A stretch of DNA of 64,000 nt from Arthrobacter sp. Alg241-R88 (GTDB lineage: Bacteria; Actinomycetota; Actinomycetes; Actinomycetales; Micrococcaceae), in contig NZ_UNRG01000001.1 of assembly GCF_900537115.1 (NCBI RefSeq), positions 1,121 through 65,120 on the forward strand, in the 5' to 3' direction. The translations under genes and the position numbers were made by a program. The notes under the pieces were generated by a model, which was given only the letters and a program-made list of their open reading frames with translations, made no database searches and was not told the origin of the DNA. Below, piece by piece: positions 26,979-36,580 of this stretch. The number at the start of each line of letters is the position of its first letter. Positions within the stretch are counted from its first letter, which is position 1.

Positions 26979-29720
26979 ATGGCGATGAGCATGCTTGCCA
27001 CGAAGTTCCATGTTCCGGCCCCGCGGCGCCACGCCGTAGCCCGCCCCAGGCTTGTCGATCCTCTGCTCTCGGAAGCACGCGCAGATCGGAAGCTCACGCT
27101 GATTTGTGCCCCGGCCGGCTTTGGCAAGACCACGTTGTTGAGCCAGTGGGTGCATCGCATCCGCGCAGCCGAGCCCGAGGTGCGGGTTGCCTGGTTGTCC
27201 CTGGATGCGGGCGACAACGATCCTGCACGTTTCTTATCCCATCTCATCGCCGGGATACACGGCGTGGACGCAAACATCGGGTCAGGCGCCAAAGCGCTGC
27301 TCGACGCGACGCAGGCCGCGGTGGCGGAACCGGTTCTGGTAGCCCTCATCAATGACCTCGCCCGGGTTGGAACGACCTTCATTGTTGTCCTCGACGACTA
27401 CCATGCAGTCGAAGCGCACACTGTTCATGACGCCGTAGCGTTCCTGCTCGACCATTCCCCGCCCCAACTGCAACTGGCAATCGCCAGCCGTTCTGACCCC
27501 CCGCTTCCTTTGTCGCGTTTGAGGGCGCGGGATGAGCTGACTGAACTGCGCGCTGCCGACCTCCGCTTTTCGGCCAAGGAGGCTCAGGCCTTCCTTAACG
27601 AGTGCATGGGGCTGGGCCTTTCCGCCGAGCACATTTCCGCCCTCGACGCCCGGACGGAAGGCTGGGCTGCCGGCCTGCAGCTCGCGGCGCTGTCCCTGCG
27701 CGGAAACGCGGACGTGCCAGCCTTCATCGACGCCTTCACCGGCAGCAACCGCTTTATCCTGGATTACCTCGTCGAGGAGGTACTGCAGCGCCAGCCCGAC
27801 GGCGTGCGGAACTTCCTGATGAACACCGCCATTCTTGACCGTCTCTCGGGTCCGCTGTGTGACGCGGTCACGGGCCAGGGCGGCAGCAGTGCTGTTCTTG
27901 ACCGCCTGGAGAGGGCGAACTTGTTTGTTGTTCCCTTGGACGACAGGAGACAGTGGTATCGCTACCACCACCTCTTTGCCGAAGTACTCCGGGCCCGTGT
28001 ATCGCATGAGGAACCTGAGCTCCTGCAGTCGCTGCACCGGCGTGCCAGTGAGTGGTACCAGCACCATGGCCTGCTGGAGGACGCCCTGAAGCATGCCCTG
28101 GCGGCGGGGGACTTCGAGCGGGCGGGGGCCTTGTTGGAGGCGGTGATGCCGGCCATCCGAAAGAGCCGGCAAGATGCCACCCTGCGTGGCTGGTTGAACG
28201 CCCTTCCCGACCACATTGTGCGCGCGAACCCTGTGTTGAGCGTGTTTTACGCCTGGCTGATGCTCACCTCCGGTGACCTGGACGCCGTCGAACAACGTCT
28301 CCAGGATGCTGAACGTGGACTTGCGGAGGCTTCCCGGGACGGGGAACGGACAAATGAGCTCCGCAGGGGGCTGAAAGCCGGGAGCGAAGAGTTCCGCGCC
28401 CTGCCGGTGACCATTGCCGTGTACCGGGCAGCGCTGGCCCAGGCAGTGGGGGATGTGGCAGGGACCGCCGCCCATGCCCGGCGCGCGTTGGTGCTGTGCC
28501 GGCCGGGCGATCATCTGTCGCGGGCCGCGGCGGCAGGGTTCCTCGGGCTGGCCGCGTGGGCCCGCGGTGATCTCGACACCGCAGTACCCACCTTCGCCGA
28601 GGTGGCCCCGAACCTGCATGCTGCAGGAAATATCGCCGACGAACTTGCCAGCACCATGGTGCTGGCGGACCTGTGGATCGCCAGGGGCAGCCTGGCCGAG
28701 GCCCGGCGTCTTCTGGAGCAAGCCCTTACCGCCGCGGACTCTGCAGGCATATCCGCTGGTCCGCCAACTGCCGACCTCCATGTGGGAATCAGCGCCGTGC
28801 ACGCTGAGACCGGGGTGCTGGCTGACGCGAAAGAGCACCTGGAAGCGGGTGTCGCGCTCGGTGAGGCGGCGTCACTGCCGGAGAACCGGTATCGCCGCTT
28901 CGTGGTGATGGCACGCCTTGAGTACCTGTCCGGAGATCCTGACCGTGCCATCGGGCTGTTGGAGGAGGCCGAACGGCGATACCTGCGGGGTTTCTTTCCC
29001 GACGTCCGGCCGATCCCTGCGATGAAGGCGCGGATCTGGATCAGTCAAGGGGCTCTGCGGGAAGCGTCGGACTGGGCCAAGGCACGGAACCTCACAGCCG
29101 GTGATGAACTGACGTACCTGCGGGAATTCGAGCACCTCACCCTCGCCCGCCTGCTCATCGCCCAACACGAAGCAGACCCAGCTACCGGCTCCCTCGACGA
29201 CGCCTTTGATCTGCTCGACCGGTTGCTCCAGGCCGCCCACACCGCCGGCCGGGGTGGCAGCGTCAACGAGATCCTCGTCCTAAAGGCAAGGGCGTACCAG
29301 GTACAGGGCGGTGTGGGTTCGGCGCTCAAGGCCCTGGAACAAGCACTGAAACGAACCGCAGCCGAAAGCCACGTGCGGCTGTTCCTGGATGAAGGTGCAC
29401 CCATGATCGCTTTGCTGCGCAAGGCCGCCGTCGAGCGTATCTGTCCCAGCTATGTCAGTCACCTGCTCCACGCAGCCAACACCGGGGAAACGGCACCTGC
29501 CACGTCTCCCGGCACGGACGCGATGCCCGTCCAGCTCAGCGAGCGGGAACTCCAGGTACTCCGGCTGCTCGACTCTTCCCTGAGCGGGCCGGAGGTCGCC
29601 CGGCAGTTGTTCGTCTCACTCAACACCCTCAGGACCCATACCCGGCACATCTTCGAAAAGCTCCAGGTGAACAACCGGGCCGAGGCAGTTCGCAGCGCAC
29701 GCGAGCACGGGCTCCTCTAA
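26979..29720 (+). CDS. large ATP-binding LuxR (LAL/MalT-type) transcriptional regulator
   Basis: The 913-residue regulator has an N-terminal STAND-type ATPase with Walker A CAPAGFGKTTLLSQWV and a Walker B-like FIVVLDDYHAVE. A long TPR-like helical middle follows, and then the C-terminal LuxR HTH (LSERELQVLRLLDSSLSGPE, LRTHTRHIFEKLQVNNRAEA). Such proteins bind an inducer (maltotriose for MalT) and ATP before activating transcription. The frame is open from 26823 but protein similarity begins at MAMSMLATKFHVP. No Shine-Dalgarno precedes this ATG. The three following genes are co-directional and closely spaced and are the probable targets or partners. Confidence 0.9.
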   Translation: MAMSMLATKFHVPAPRRHAVARPRLVDPLLSEARADRKLTLICAPAGFGKTTLLSQWVHRIRAAEPEVRVAWLSLDAGDNDPARFLSHLIAGIHGVDANIGSGAKALLDATQAAVAEPVLVALINDLARVGTTFIVVLDDYHAVEAHTVHDAVAFLLDHSPPQLQLAIASRSDPPLPLSRLRARDELTELRAADLRFSAKEAQAFLNECMGLGLSAEHISALDARTEGWAAGLQLAALSLRGNADVPAFIDAFTGSNRFILDYLVEEVLQRQPDGVRNFLMNTAILDRLSGPLCDAVTGQGGSSAVLDRLERANLFVVPLDDRRQWYRYHHLFAEVLRARVSHEEPELLQSLHRRASEWYQHHGLLEDALKHALAAGDFERAGALLEAVMPAIRKSRQDATLRGWLNALPDHIVRANPVLSVFYAWLMLTSGDLDAVEQRLQDAERGLAEASRDGERTNELRRGLKAGSEEFRALPVTIAVYRAALAQAVGDVAGTAAHARRALVLCRPGDHLSRAAAAGFLGLAAWARGDLDTAVPTFAEVAPNLHAAGNIADELASTMVLADLWIARGSLAEARRLLEQALTAADSAGISAGPPTADLHVGISAVHAETGVLADAKEHLEAGVALGEAASLPENRYRRFVVMARLEYLSGDPDRAIGLLEEAERRYLRGFFPDVRPIPAMKARIWISQGALREASDWAKARNLTAGDELTYLREFEHLTLARLLIAQHEADPATGSLDDAFDLLDRLLQAAHTAGRGGSVNEILVLKARAYQVQGGVGSALKALEQALKRTAAESHVRLFLDEGAPMIALLRKAAVERICPSYVSHLLHAANTGETAPATSPGTDAMPVQLSERELQVLRLLDSSLSGPEVARQLFVSLNTLRTHTRHIFEKLQVNNRAEAVRSAREHGLL

Positions 29721-29852
29721 ACGAATCAATTCCATTCGAAGATCACCACCCCGGTCACCACAGGTGGTGATGCTGTGTCACCACGCGCATCCGTAGCTTT
29801 GGAACCGTCCCCGGCACCCGCCCAGGACCAACCCAAACAAGGGAGCGCGGAA

Positions 29853-30539
29853 ATGACCATCACCCCGTCCAATCTCAGCGGAGCTGCCGGCGTCGCTGCC
29901 ATAACTGCCGGACTGCTGTACGGAGGGATACAGTTCGTCCACCCGGTTGAGGAAGTCGCGAACGTCACCGGCAGCGCCTGGGCCATCGTGCATTACCTGA
30001 CCGTGGCGATGGGTGTCCTCGGCCTTGCCGGCATCACCGGAATGTACCTCAAGCAGGTGCAAGAGACGGGGCTGTTGGGGCTGTCCGGCTTCCTTCTGCT
30101 CGGACTGTTCTATCTGACCGTCATAGCGAACTCGTTCGTGGAGGCTTTCGTCCTGCCGCCACTGGCGGAGCAGGCTCCGCACATCGCAACGGACATCCTC
30201 GGCATTTTCGGCGGAGCCGCAGCGGACGGGAGCCTGGGCCCGCTGGAGGGCATCAGCACGTTCGCCTTCGCGATCTACTTCCTTGGCGGACTGACCTTCG
30301 GCGTTGCCGTCTTCCGCGCCCGGGTTCTCGCCCGCTGGGCGGGCATCCTGTTGGCCGCGGGGTCAGTCTCTACCGCCCTGCTTCCGCTGTTTCCCCACGC
30401 TGTGGGACGCTTCGCCGCCCTTCCCGTGGGTATCGCCGTGGCTTGGTTGGGCTACTCACTGTGGGTCAGCACCCGCAAAACGGGTTCCCCGGCTGCCGGG
30501 ACCGCCGTCCCGGGGCGTGGCCGCGCTGTGGCCCAATGA
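29853..30539 (+). CDS. membrane protein of unknown function
   Basis: The 228-residue protein has about six hydrophobic helices, starting with GAAGVAAITAGLLYGGIQFV after a short polar start. ATG at 29853 has GGGAG upstream; the frame extends 26 codons earlier, but those residues are proline-rich and have no ribosome site. Next to it, the stop overlaps the start of a small gene. No catalytic motif is visible. Similar integral membrane proteins are often found beside LuxR-type regulators in actinobacteria, which is the only functional hint. Confidence 0.75.
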   Translation: MTITPSNLSGAAGVAAITAGLLYGGIQFVHPVEEVANVTGSAWAIVHYLTVAMGVLGLAGITGMYLKQVQETGLLGLSGFLLLGLFYLTVIANSFVEAFVLPPLAEQAPHIATDILGIFGGAAADGSLGPLEGISTFAFAIYFLGGLTFGVAVFRARVLARWAGILLAAGSVSTALLPLFPHAVGRFAALPVGIAVAWLGYSLWVSTRKTGSPAAGTAVPGRGRAVAQ

Positions 30540-30787
30540 TGATCAGAAACGAGCACGAACCCGGCCACTACGAGCTCCGGGTGGAAGGGCACCTCGATGA
30601 TCACTGGGTGGAATGGTTCGAGCATCTCGAACTCACCCGCGCAAGTGACGGTACAACAGCTTTCCACGGCCCGGTAGCAGACCAGGCCGCACTCCACAGC
30701 CTCCTCAACAAGGTCCGTGACCTGGGCATGGTCCTCATCTCCGTACGAATGATCAGCCCTCCGGTCGGCCCGGACGAGGGTCACTGA
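30536..30787 (+). CDS. small conserved soluble protein
   Basis: The 83-residue protein has HYELRVEGHLDDHWVEWFEH, GTTAFHGPVADQAALHSLL and VRDLGMVLISVR. This matches a short family widespread in actinobacteria (pattern GHLD-HW--WF then GPVADQAALH) without a known function; it is often beside LuxR- or AraC-type regulators. The ATG overlaps the stop of the preceding membrane gene (ATGA), so the two are translationally coupled. Confidence 0.8.
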   Translation: MMIRNEHEPGHYELRVEGHLDDHWVEWFEHLELTRASDGTTAFHGPVADQAALHSLLNKVRDLGMVLISVRMISPPVGPDEGH

Positions 30788-30827
30788 AACTTATCCGCCG
30801 CACCGCCCTCTTAGATATGAGCCTCAA

Positions 30828-31478
30828 ATGTCTGCAAAAATCACCGCACTCCTACCTGCCGTACTCATCAGGATCTTTGCCTTCGCCGGATTCTTCTCAG
30901 CAGCCATACTGCTGGTCAACGCGGCAAAAAGGGCAGGAATCATCCCAACATCACCTTTCACACAGCTCGCTGCGCCGCTTGCTCAAGTCGCCGCCATCGG
31001 GCTGGTGATCGGTGCCTATGTGGTGTTGTCCCGCCCAGCTGGCGCCCTGGCAACCTTAGGTGCCGCTCTCTCCGTAACCGCACTGGCCGGCCTCGTCGGG
31101 GTTGAATTTGTCCTCAACCTCGTGTTTCCCTACGTTGACCAAGGCGTGATTGCCGTGCTGCGTGCAGGTCCGCTCGGTATCGCGCTGACGGTTGTATCCA
31201 TGGTGTTCCTGCTCGGTACTGTTGTCTTTATGCTCGCGCTGTGGCGCACTTCAAGTGTGCCCAAGGCTGTGGTCATCCTCTACACGTTGAGTTCAGTTCC
31301 GATAGCCCTGCGGACGGTGTTTCCGGAAAGTGTGCTGCAGCTGGGCCTGGTTGGTTTGGCAATTGCCGCCGCTTTCCTTGCCTTCTGGATACTTCGCAAT
31401 GTCCCTCGTGCAAGCAACAACGTAAGCCAGCAGTTGGCGGAGTCAACGCATAACACCGTTACCGGGAACGTAGGGTAG
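30828..31478 (+). CDS. membrane protein of unknown function (DUF4386-like length and topology)
   Basis: The 216-residue protein has six to seven hydrophobic segments, for example VLIRIFAFAGFFSAAILLVN, AQVAAIGLVIGAYVV, GIALTVVSMVFLLGTVVFML and LVGLAIAAAFLAFWIL. No enzymatic motif is seen. It is the last gene of the group behind the LuxR-type regulator. GAGCCTCAA before the ATG is a weak ribosome site. Confidence 0.7.
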   Translation: MSAKITALLPAVLIRIFAFAGFFSAAILLVNAAKRAGIIPTSPFTQLAAPLAQVAAIGLVIGAYVVLSRPAGALATLGAALSVTALAGLVGVEFVLNLVFPYVDQGVIAVLRAGPLGIALTVVSMVFLLGTVVFMLALWRTSSVPKAVVILYTLSSVPIALRTVFPESVLQLGLVGLAIAAAFLAFWILRNVPRASNNVSQQLAESTHNTVTGNVG

Positions 31479-31488
31479 GAGTCCCACT

Positions 31489-31505
31489 GGCGGGTACAGC
31501 CCGCC
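31489..31505. terminator. short hairpin between convergent genes
   Basis: GGCGGG and CCCGCC with a 5-nt loop lie between the membrane gene stop and the GH91 stop. Short stem and no T run make it a weak candidate. Confidence 0.4.
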
Positions 31506-32842
31506 TAGGAACCGATCCCGGGTGTGGCCCTCAAGGCGTTAACGGCCCTATCCGCGATGACTTCGGCATCAGTTCCGGAATCAAGGATGGTATTCCGCGC
31601 TGATGCGGGATCAACCTTAACGGCCGTGACGGCGAGGGCTTGCGAAGCCTCGGTCGCCAACAGAGCGTCCACCTGGGCCGAGAAGCAGGCGTCACTTGAC
31701 GTGGAGCGAACGTCCATCGCTACAGCGTGGTTGCTGGAGATGAAGTTGGCCACCCCCGCCATCAGCCGGATGACGACCGGCGTCGCACCCGCAGGCCGAA
31801 TGCTTTCCGAGTCTATGATCTGGGAAAAGTGGTTGCCGATGACCGAGTTATTGCTGCCGCTGACGCAGAGAAGTCCAGTGAGGTCGTCCAGTCCGTTGTC
31901 GACTCCCAGGAAGGGCGTCCAGGGCTCATGGTCACGCAGGAAGTGGTTCGTGGCCACGAGGTTTTCCGAACTGTCCGCGAGAACAACCATCCCCGGGTAG
32001 AACGAATGCAGACGGTTGTTGGTGACGCTTGACCGCGTGACGCCATTGAGGTGGACGCTGCTCGCGCCACGCGGAAACACGTTGTTCGCGGTTATCAGCA
32101 GGCCGCCATGGTTCTCGGCGTAGATCGAGTAACCCTTAGGGCCTGCTCCCACCAGGTTGTCGGTGATCTTGGATGCCTGCCCCCAGCCGCGCAGCTCGAT
32201 GCAGCTTCCGCTTTCGGCGATGAAGTTGTCGTGGATGGAAAGCGCGTCCGCATTGTAGATAGTGAGGGCATTCTCAAGGTAGACGAACCCCATGCCGGTT
32301 ACGCGGAATGAGTCATTGGCGCTCGCGACATAGATGCCGGTCTTGCCGTTGACGTAGGTGTTCTCCGCAGGCATCCCTGAGCCATCCGGGGTGAAGTGCA
32401 ACCCGTCGATGCAGAAGTTGGAAAACTCCACCGAGCTGATCCGCGGGCTCCCGCTTCGCTCAATGTAGAAGGCGGCTCCCTTGGTTTCCTCCCCGTCCCC
32501 GGCGGGGGGAATGTCCACGATGATGCGGCTCCCTCCAGGCCACAGCTCATGCAGGTCCGGCCATTCGTCTTCGGGCACGTTGAAGCGGATGCTCGACGAC
32601 GTAAAGCCGTGCCCCGAGCCCTCAATCCGAAGGAAACTGATGTCGATTACCACCTGCGTGCGAAGGTGGTAATCCCCGGGCGGAATGTAGATCACCGCGC
32701 CCGGCTTTCCGCCATTGTCCACATCGATGCCGGTCTGCCGGCCTTTGATGTCAGCGATGATGCTGTTGATGACTTCACCGACGTCCTTGGACGGATTGCC
32801 GACGGGCCACGTCGTCACGTCGTAGTAGTTGCTGCTTGGCAT
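31505..32842 (-). CDS. GH91 protein: probable difructose anhydride hydrolase (or inulin fructotransferase)
   Basis: The 445-residue parallel beta-helix protein closely follows the GH91 pattern: SNYYDVTTWPVGNPSKDVGE, IYIPPGDYHLRTQVVID, NGKTGIYVASANDSFRVTGM and AENHGGLLITANNVFPRGAS. Asp205 and Glu216, 11 residues apart in HDNFIAESGSCIE, are the likely catalytic pair. AGGGAAG sits before the ATG and no signal peptide is present. Inulin fructotransferases act outside the cell, while DFA III hydrolases of the same family are intracellular. Being the last gene of an ABC transporter operon and next to a cytoplasmic GH32 fructosidase, hydrolysis of imported difructose anhydride to inulobiose is the better guess. 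Confidence 0.85.
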   Translation of the reverse strand: MPSSNYYDVTTWPVGNPSKDVGEVINSIIADIKGRQTGIDVDNGGKPGAVIYIPPGDYHLRTQVVIDISFLRIEGSGHGFTSSSIRFNVPEDEWPDLHELWPGGSRIIVDIPPAGDGEETKGAAFYIERSGSPRISSVEFSNFCIDGLHFTPDGSGMPAENTYVNGKTGIYVASANDSFRVTGMGFVYLENALTIYNADALSIHDNFIAESGSCIELRGWGQASKITDNLVGAGPKGYSIYAENHGGLLITANNVFPRGASSVHLNGVTRSSVTNNRLHSFYPGMVVLADSSENLVATNHFLRDHEPWTPFLGVDNGLDDLTGLLCVSGSNNSVIGNHFSQIIDSESIRPAGATPVVIRLMAGVANFISSNHAVAMDVRSTSSDACFSAQVDALLATEASQALAVTAVKVDPASARNTILDSGTDAEVIADRAVNALRATPGIGS

Positions 32843-32883
32843 GGTTCTTCCCTGTCTTGTGGTTTCTGTGGCGCTGCGAGGAA

Positions 32884-34467
32884 TTAGGTGAGCGTCGAGA
32901 CCGTGAGCTTCAGTATCGTTGCCAGGCCGCCCTCAGCCCATACCCGGTTCTCCAGGTTCCCGCTTTCGGGAAAGATGAGATCAGTCAGGACCACCGCACC
33001 GCCCTGGGCGAAGACCTCCACCGAGCAATGGTCGACGACGATCTGCAGCTTGAGCAGGCCGTCCTCGAGTACCAGCGGGGCTGACTCCACAGAGGGAAAC
33101 TTTCGGTGAAAGCCGGTGTTGCCTGACCTCCTGCGGTCCAGGATGAGCTGGGCGCTGGCTGTGTTGTAGCTCAGGACGGCCCCCTCGCTCCCGTCGCTGC
33201 TTCCGAAGAGGCGGAAATCAACACGTTCCGCGCTTCCTGGCGCTATTTCCGCCTCGATGATGTGGGCGCTGCCGGGTACCGCATCCGGCAACCTTAGAGG
33301 TGAATTCCACAGCTCAAAGGTGTCCGCGTTCATAATATTCGTCCCGGCAGGCAGGATTTCTCCTGCGCAGGGATCCGCCAGGACCGGTTGCTGGATCAGA
33401 CGGGCCGAGCCGTTGACTGCAGTGAGGCGCACCTCGCGGGCGAGCGTCATCGAGGACCGCCAGGGGGCGGTGGGCAGCTCGTTGGCGTAGTCCCAGTTGT
33501 TCATCCAGCCGATGACGATGCGCCGGCCATCCGGGGCGTTACTGAAGGATACGGAGGCGTAGCAATCGCGTCCCCAGTCCAGCCACAAGCACTGCTGCAG
33601 CGCTGCCGCGGCAGCGGCGGAATCGCCCAGAGCGCTGACCCCGGCCGGCGCCACAACGGAACCGGGATCGGGGCTGAAGCGGACGCCGTCGAAATGCCCG
33701 ACAAAGTACTGGCCACCGGAGCCGCCCGCCACAGCGCCCGGATTGACGTTGACGATCAGTACCCATTTGATGTTGTCCGGGTCCCCGTCCACCTTCAGTG
33801 GAAAGAGATCGGGGCATTCCCATTCGCCGGCGTCGGCATTGGCCGGGCCAAAGTCGCTCAGGAATTCCCAGGACTTAAGATCTTTTGAACTGTAGAAAAC
33901 CACCTTTTGGTGCTGCGCTTCAACGGCGACCATCACCCAGCAGGCACCGTGGTCCCCTTGATACCGGAAGACTTTGGGATCGCGGAAGTTCGCGGAATTC
34001 CTGTTGAGGACGGGGTTGTTCCCGTATTTCCGCCAGGTCATTCCTGCGTCTGTGCTGTACGCCAGGGACTGCGCCTGGATACCGCAGTGTTCGGACGCGC
34101 CCTTGTAGGCACTGGTGTAAACGGCTACGAGGGCAGGTGCCTCGGCCGTGCCGAAACCGGAGGTGTTCGCGTGGTCAATTACGACACTGCCTGAGTAAAT
34201 GTCCTCTGCCTCGTCGCAGGCAATGGCAACGGGATGTTCTGTCCAGTGCAACAGGTCAGCCGACGTGGCGTGGCCCCAGGACATGTTGCCCCAGACGCTG
34301 CCGAACGGGTTGTTCTGGAAGAAGAGGTGGTACACGCCGTTGTGGAAAACCAGGCCATTGGGGTCGTTCAGCCAGGTGTCCCTAGCCGTGAAGTGGATGG
34401 CAGGCCGGAACCTGGAGGTCTCTGCCGGCGCTGTTTCCGGGCGTGCAGCATCAAGGCGACTGGACAT
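32884..34467 (-). CDS. GH32 beta-fructosidase, cytoplasmic
   Basis: The 527-residue enzyme hydrolyses beta-fructosyl linkages (sucrose, levan or inulo-oligosaccharides). The five-blade propeller motifs are WLNDPNG with nucleophile Asp35, FRDPKV for the transition-state stabiliser, and WECPDLF with the acid/base glutamate. A C-terminal beta-sandwich follows from about residue 370 (GSAHIIEAEIAPG to VFAQGGAVVLTDLIFPESG). No signal peptide, so the substrate must be imported. It lies between the LacI gene and the GH91 gene in the same operon; inulobiose from the GH91 reaction would be a natural substrate. Confidence 0.93.
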   Translation of the reverse strand: MSSRLDAARPETAPAETSRFRPAIHFTARDTWLNDPNGLVFHNGVYHLFFQNNPFGSVWGNMSWGHATSADLLHWTEHPVAIACDEAEDIYSGSVVIDHANTSGFGTAEAPALVAVYTSAYKGASEHCGIQAQSLAYSTDAGMTWRKYGNNPVLNRNSANFRDPKVFRYQGDHGACWVMVAVEAQHQKVVFYSSKDLKSWEFLSDFGPANADAGEWECPDLFPLKVDGDPDNIKWVLIVNVNPGAVAGGSGGQYFVGHFDGVRFSPDPGSVVAPAGVSALGDSAAAAAALQQCLWLDWGRDCYASVSFSNAPDGRRIVIGWMNNWDYANELPTAPWRSSMTLAREVRLTAVNGSARLIQQPVLADPCAGEILPAGTNIMNADTFELWNSPLRLPDAVPGSAHIIEAEIAPGSAERVDFRLFGSSDGSEGAVLSYNTASAQLILDRRRSGNTGFHRKFPSVESAPLVLEDGLLKLQIVVDHCSVEVFAQGGAVVLTDLIFPESGNLENRVWAEGGLATILKLTVSTLT

Positions 34468-34506
34468 ATCTGGCGGTCCTCTTGGGAAGTGGAAGGGGCT
34501 GGCTGC

Positions 34507-35559
34507 CTACGGCCGCGGAGCCGCGATGGAATCACGGCGCACGAGGGGGCAGCTCAGTATGGTCGGGTGGAGTGCCATGAGGGCAAGGTCGGTCTTCCCC
34601 TCGACGGCGTCAATCAGGTGCTCGGTGGCCCAGGCACCCATTTCGTAGTGAGGCAGGGCCACGGTGGTGAGGCCCGGGTGAAGGTTGGCGGCGATCAGTT
34701 CCTGGTCATCGAAGCCGACGATTGAAAGGTCGGTGGGGATGCTGAGCCCCAACTCCGCAGCGGCGCGGTAGGCTCCCATCGCCATCCGGTCGTTGTAGCA
34801 GAACAATGCCGTAGGCATATCAGCGCGGTCCTCGCGTGCCAGGATCCGCCGGGCCGCCTCGTAGCCGCCCTGCACCTCGGAGACCTCGGACTCGACGGGT
34901 GCCGCGGCGCCGTCGAGCCCTGCTTCAGCGAGCGTGGCCCGGAAGCCCCGGAGGCGCTCATGGGTTGCGGGAACGTCGTCCGTGTTGTTGAGGAAGCCGA
35001 TGCGGGTGTGGCCCGCTGCCAGGAGCGCTTCCACTGCCGTGCGTGCACCGCCCTCCTCGTCCGGAACCACGGCTGTGATGTTTCCGCCGGCGGCCACGGA
35101 GTCCACCAGGACGGAAGGCACGTTGCCGAGGTTGGCCGGTAGTTCCACGTTGCGGTGATACATCGTGGCGTAGAGGATGCCGTCCACCCGGCGTTCCAGG
35201 AGGGCCTCGACGTCGGCCTGCCGGGATGCCAGGCTTGCGGAGCCGGAGGTGTTGATGATCATGAGGTTGTATCCCCGGGCCTTGGCGGCCTCGTCCGCGC
35301 CGAGGATGATCCGGCCGGCGTGGGGCGTAGTGGCGATATCCTCGCTGACCAAGCCCAGCATGCCGGTCCGCTGGGTGCGCAGGGCCTGGGCAAGGCGGTT
35401 GGGCCCATAACCCAGCTCCTCGGCGGCGGACCTGACCTTGTCCCTGGTTTCGGGGCTGATCCGTGCATAGGAAACGTCGTTGAGGACGTGGGAGACAGTT
35501 GTCACGGACACGCCGGCGGCAACGGCCACGTCCTTGATGCCGATGTTCTTGTTGCTCAT
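34507..35559 (-). CDS. LacI-family regulator of the fructan-derived sugar operon
   Basis: The 350-residue protein has HTH residues 8-29 (GIKDVAVAAGVSVTTVSHVL), hinge and effector domain with LGLVSEDIATTPHAGRIILG, VDGILYATMYHR, TALFCYNDRMAMGAYRAAAE and IVGFDDQELIAANL. It lies inside the operon between the permease and GH32 genes, so it is made together with the genes it likely controls. The dyad at 38869-38885 just downstream of the operon promoter is its probable site, giving autoregulation. Confidence 0.9.
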   Translation of the reverse strand: MSNKNIGIKDVAVAAGVSVTTVSHVLNDVSYARISPETRDKVRSAAEELGYGPNRLAQALRTQRTGMLGLVSEDIATTPHAGRIILGADEAAKARGYNLMIINTSGSASLASRQADVEALLERRVDGILYATMYHRNVELPANLGNVPSVLVDSVAAGGNITAVVPDEEGGARTAVEALLAAGHTRIGFLNNTDDVPATHERLRGFRATLAEAGLDGAAAPVESEVSEVQGGYEAARRILAREDRADMPTALFCYNDRMAMGAYRAAAELGLSIPTDLSIVGFDDQELIAANLHPGLTTVALPHYEMGAWATEHLIDAVEGKTDLALMALHPTILSCPLVRRDSIAAPRP

Positions 35560-35626
35560 CTGTCTCCCACGTCCTTATGGTTTCTGATGCCCCTGGGGGT
35601 TACCAGTAGGCTACTCGTTGCTTTGC

Positions 35627-36580
35627 CTAGCCCTTGACGGCGCCGAGCGTCATCCCTGCGACGATCTTGCGCTGCAGGAGGAGGGTCAGGATGATGACCG
35701 GGATGGAGTAGACCGCGGCCAACGCGGTCATGGATCCCCAGTCCAGGCCGAACTGGGTCTGGAAGTTCGCGATCACCACGGGCGTTGTCTGGGAGCGGAT
35801 CGCTGTCATCAGGAGTGCGAAGAGGAACTCGTTCCAGGACGCCAGGAAGGCGAAGATCGCGGTGACGGCGATGCCGCCGGAGACTACCGGGATCACCACC
35901 CGCCACAGGGCTCCGAGCCTGCTGCAGCCATCCACCGTGGCGGCTTCCTCCAGGTCCTTCGGCACCGCTTCGAAGAAGCTGGACATCAGCCAGATCGAGA
36001 GCGGCAGCGAGATGGTGGTGTGGGCGATGGACAGGGCGATGGGCGTATCGGACAAGCCCATGGCTGCCATCATCGAGGCCAGCGGAATACCGATCGCGAC
36101 CGGCGGTACCATGCGGGTTACCAGCGCGGCCATAATGAAGATCCTGCCGCTGAGGGTTTTGTACCGGGTGATGCCGTAGGCCGCCGGCACCGCCAGCACC
36201 AGCGAAAGCACGGTGCTGATGATGGCCGTCTGGATGCTGTTGATGAAGGAGGCGACCACTCCGCTGCGGCCCAGCGCGTTGGTGTAGTTCTCCAGCGTCC
36301 ATTCCCGGGGCAGGATGGTGGGCGGCACCGCGATCGTATCGATGGGTGTCTTGAAGGATGTGAAGAGCAGGTACAGGAACGGGAAACCGTAGAGCACCAT
36401 CGCAGCCGCGAGGAGGATCCACAGCAGGGTCCTGGTGCTCCGGCGGCCCGCTTCCAGGCCTTCGCGGTTGACGCCCCGGCGCTTGCGGCCGCTGCCGCTT
36501 GTGGTGCTTCGGGCGGAAGGCCCGGCAGCCGCTGGAGCTGCCTTCCCGCCGTCGTTCTTAATTCGCTCGGCGACGCGCAT
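35627..36580 (-). CDS. ABC sugar transporter permease (MalG type)
   Basis: The 317-residue inner-membrane permease has a 45-residue polar head, then about six helices (TLLWILLAAAMVLYGFPFLY, FINSIQTAIISTVLSLVLAV). The EAA loop for ATPase docking is at EEAATVDGCSRLGALWRVVI. Carbohydrate uptake class 1 (CUT1). Its start shares one base with the stop of the upstream permease gene. No nucleotide-binding subunit is encoded in the operon. Confidence 0.92.
   Translation of the reverse strand: MRVAERIKNDGGKAAPAAAGPSARSTTSGSGRKRRGVNREGLEAGRRSTRTLLWILLAAAMVLYGFPFLYLLFTSFKTPIDTIAVPPTILPREWTLENYTNALGRSGVVASFINSIQTAIISTVLSLVLAVPAAYGITRYKTLSGRIFIMAALVTRMVPPVAIGIPLASMMAAMGLSDTPIALSIAHTTISLPLSIWLMSSFFEAVPKDLEEAATVDGCSRLGALWRVVIPVVSGGIAVTAIFAFLASWNEFLFALLMTAIRSQTTPVVIANFQTQFGLDWGSMTALAAVYSIPVIILTLLLQRKIVAGMTLGAVKG

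Noticed and set aside
27282..28838. 518-codon minus-strand frame inside the LuxR-type regulator
   Set aside because: Antisense shadow; its composition is Gly/Arg/Gln/Val-rich without domain pattern.
31505..32842. plain call as secreted inulin fructotransferase
   Set aside because: The family fits, but there is no signal peptide and the operon is for import and intracellular hydrolysis, so DFA hydrolase is preferred and the other kept as alternative.
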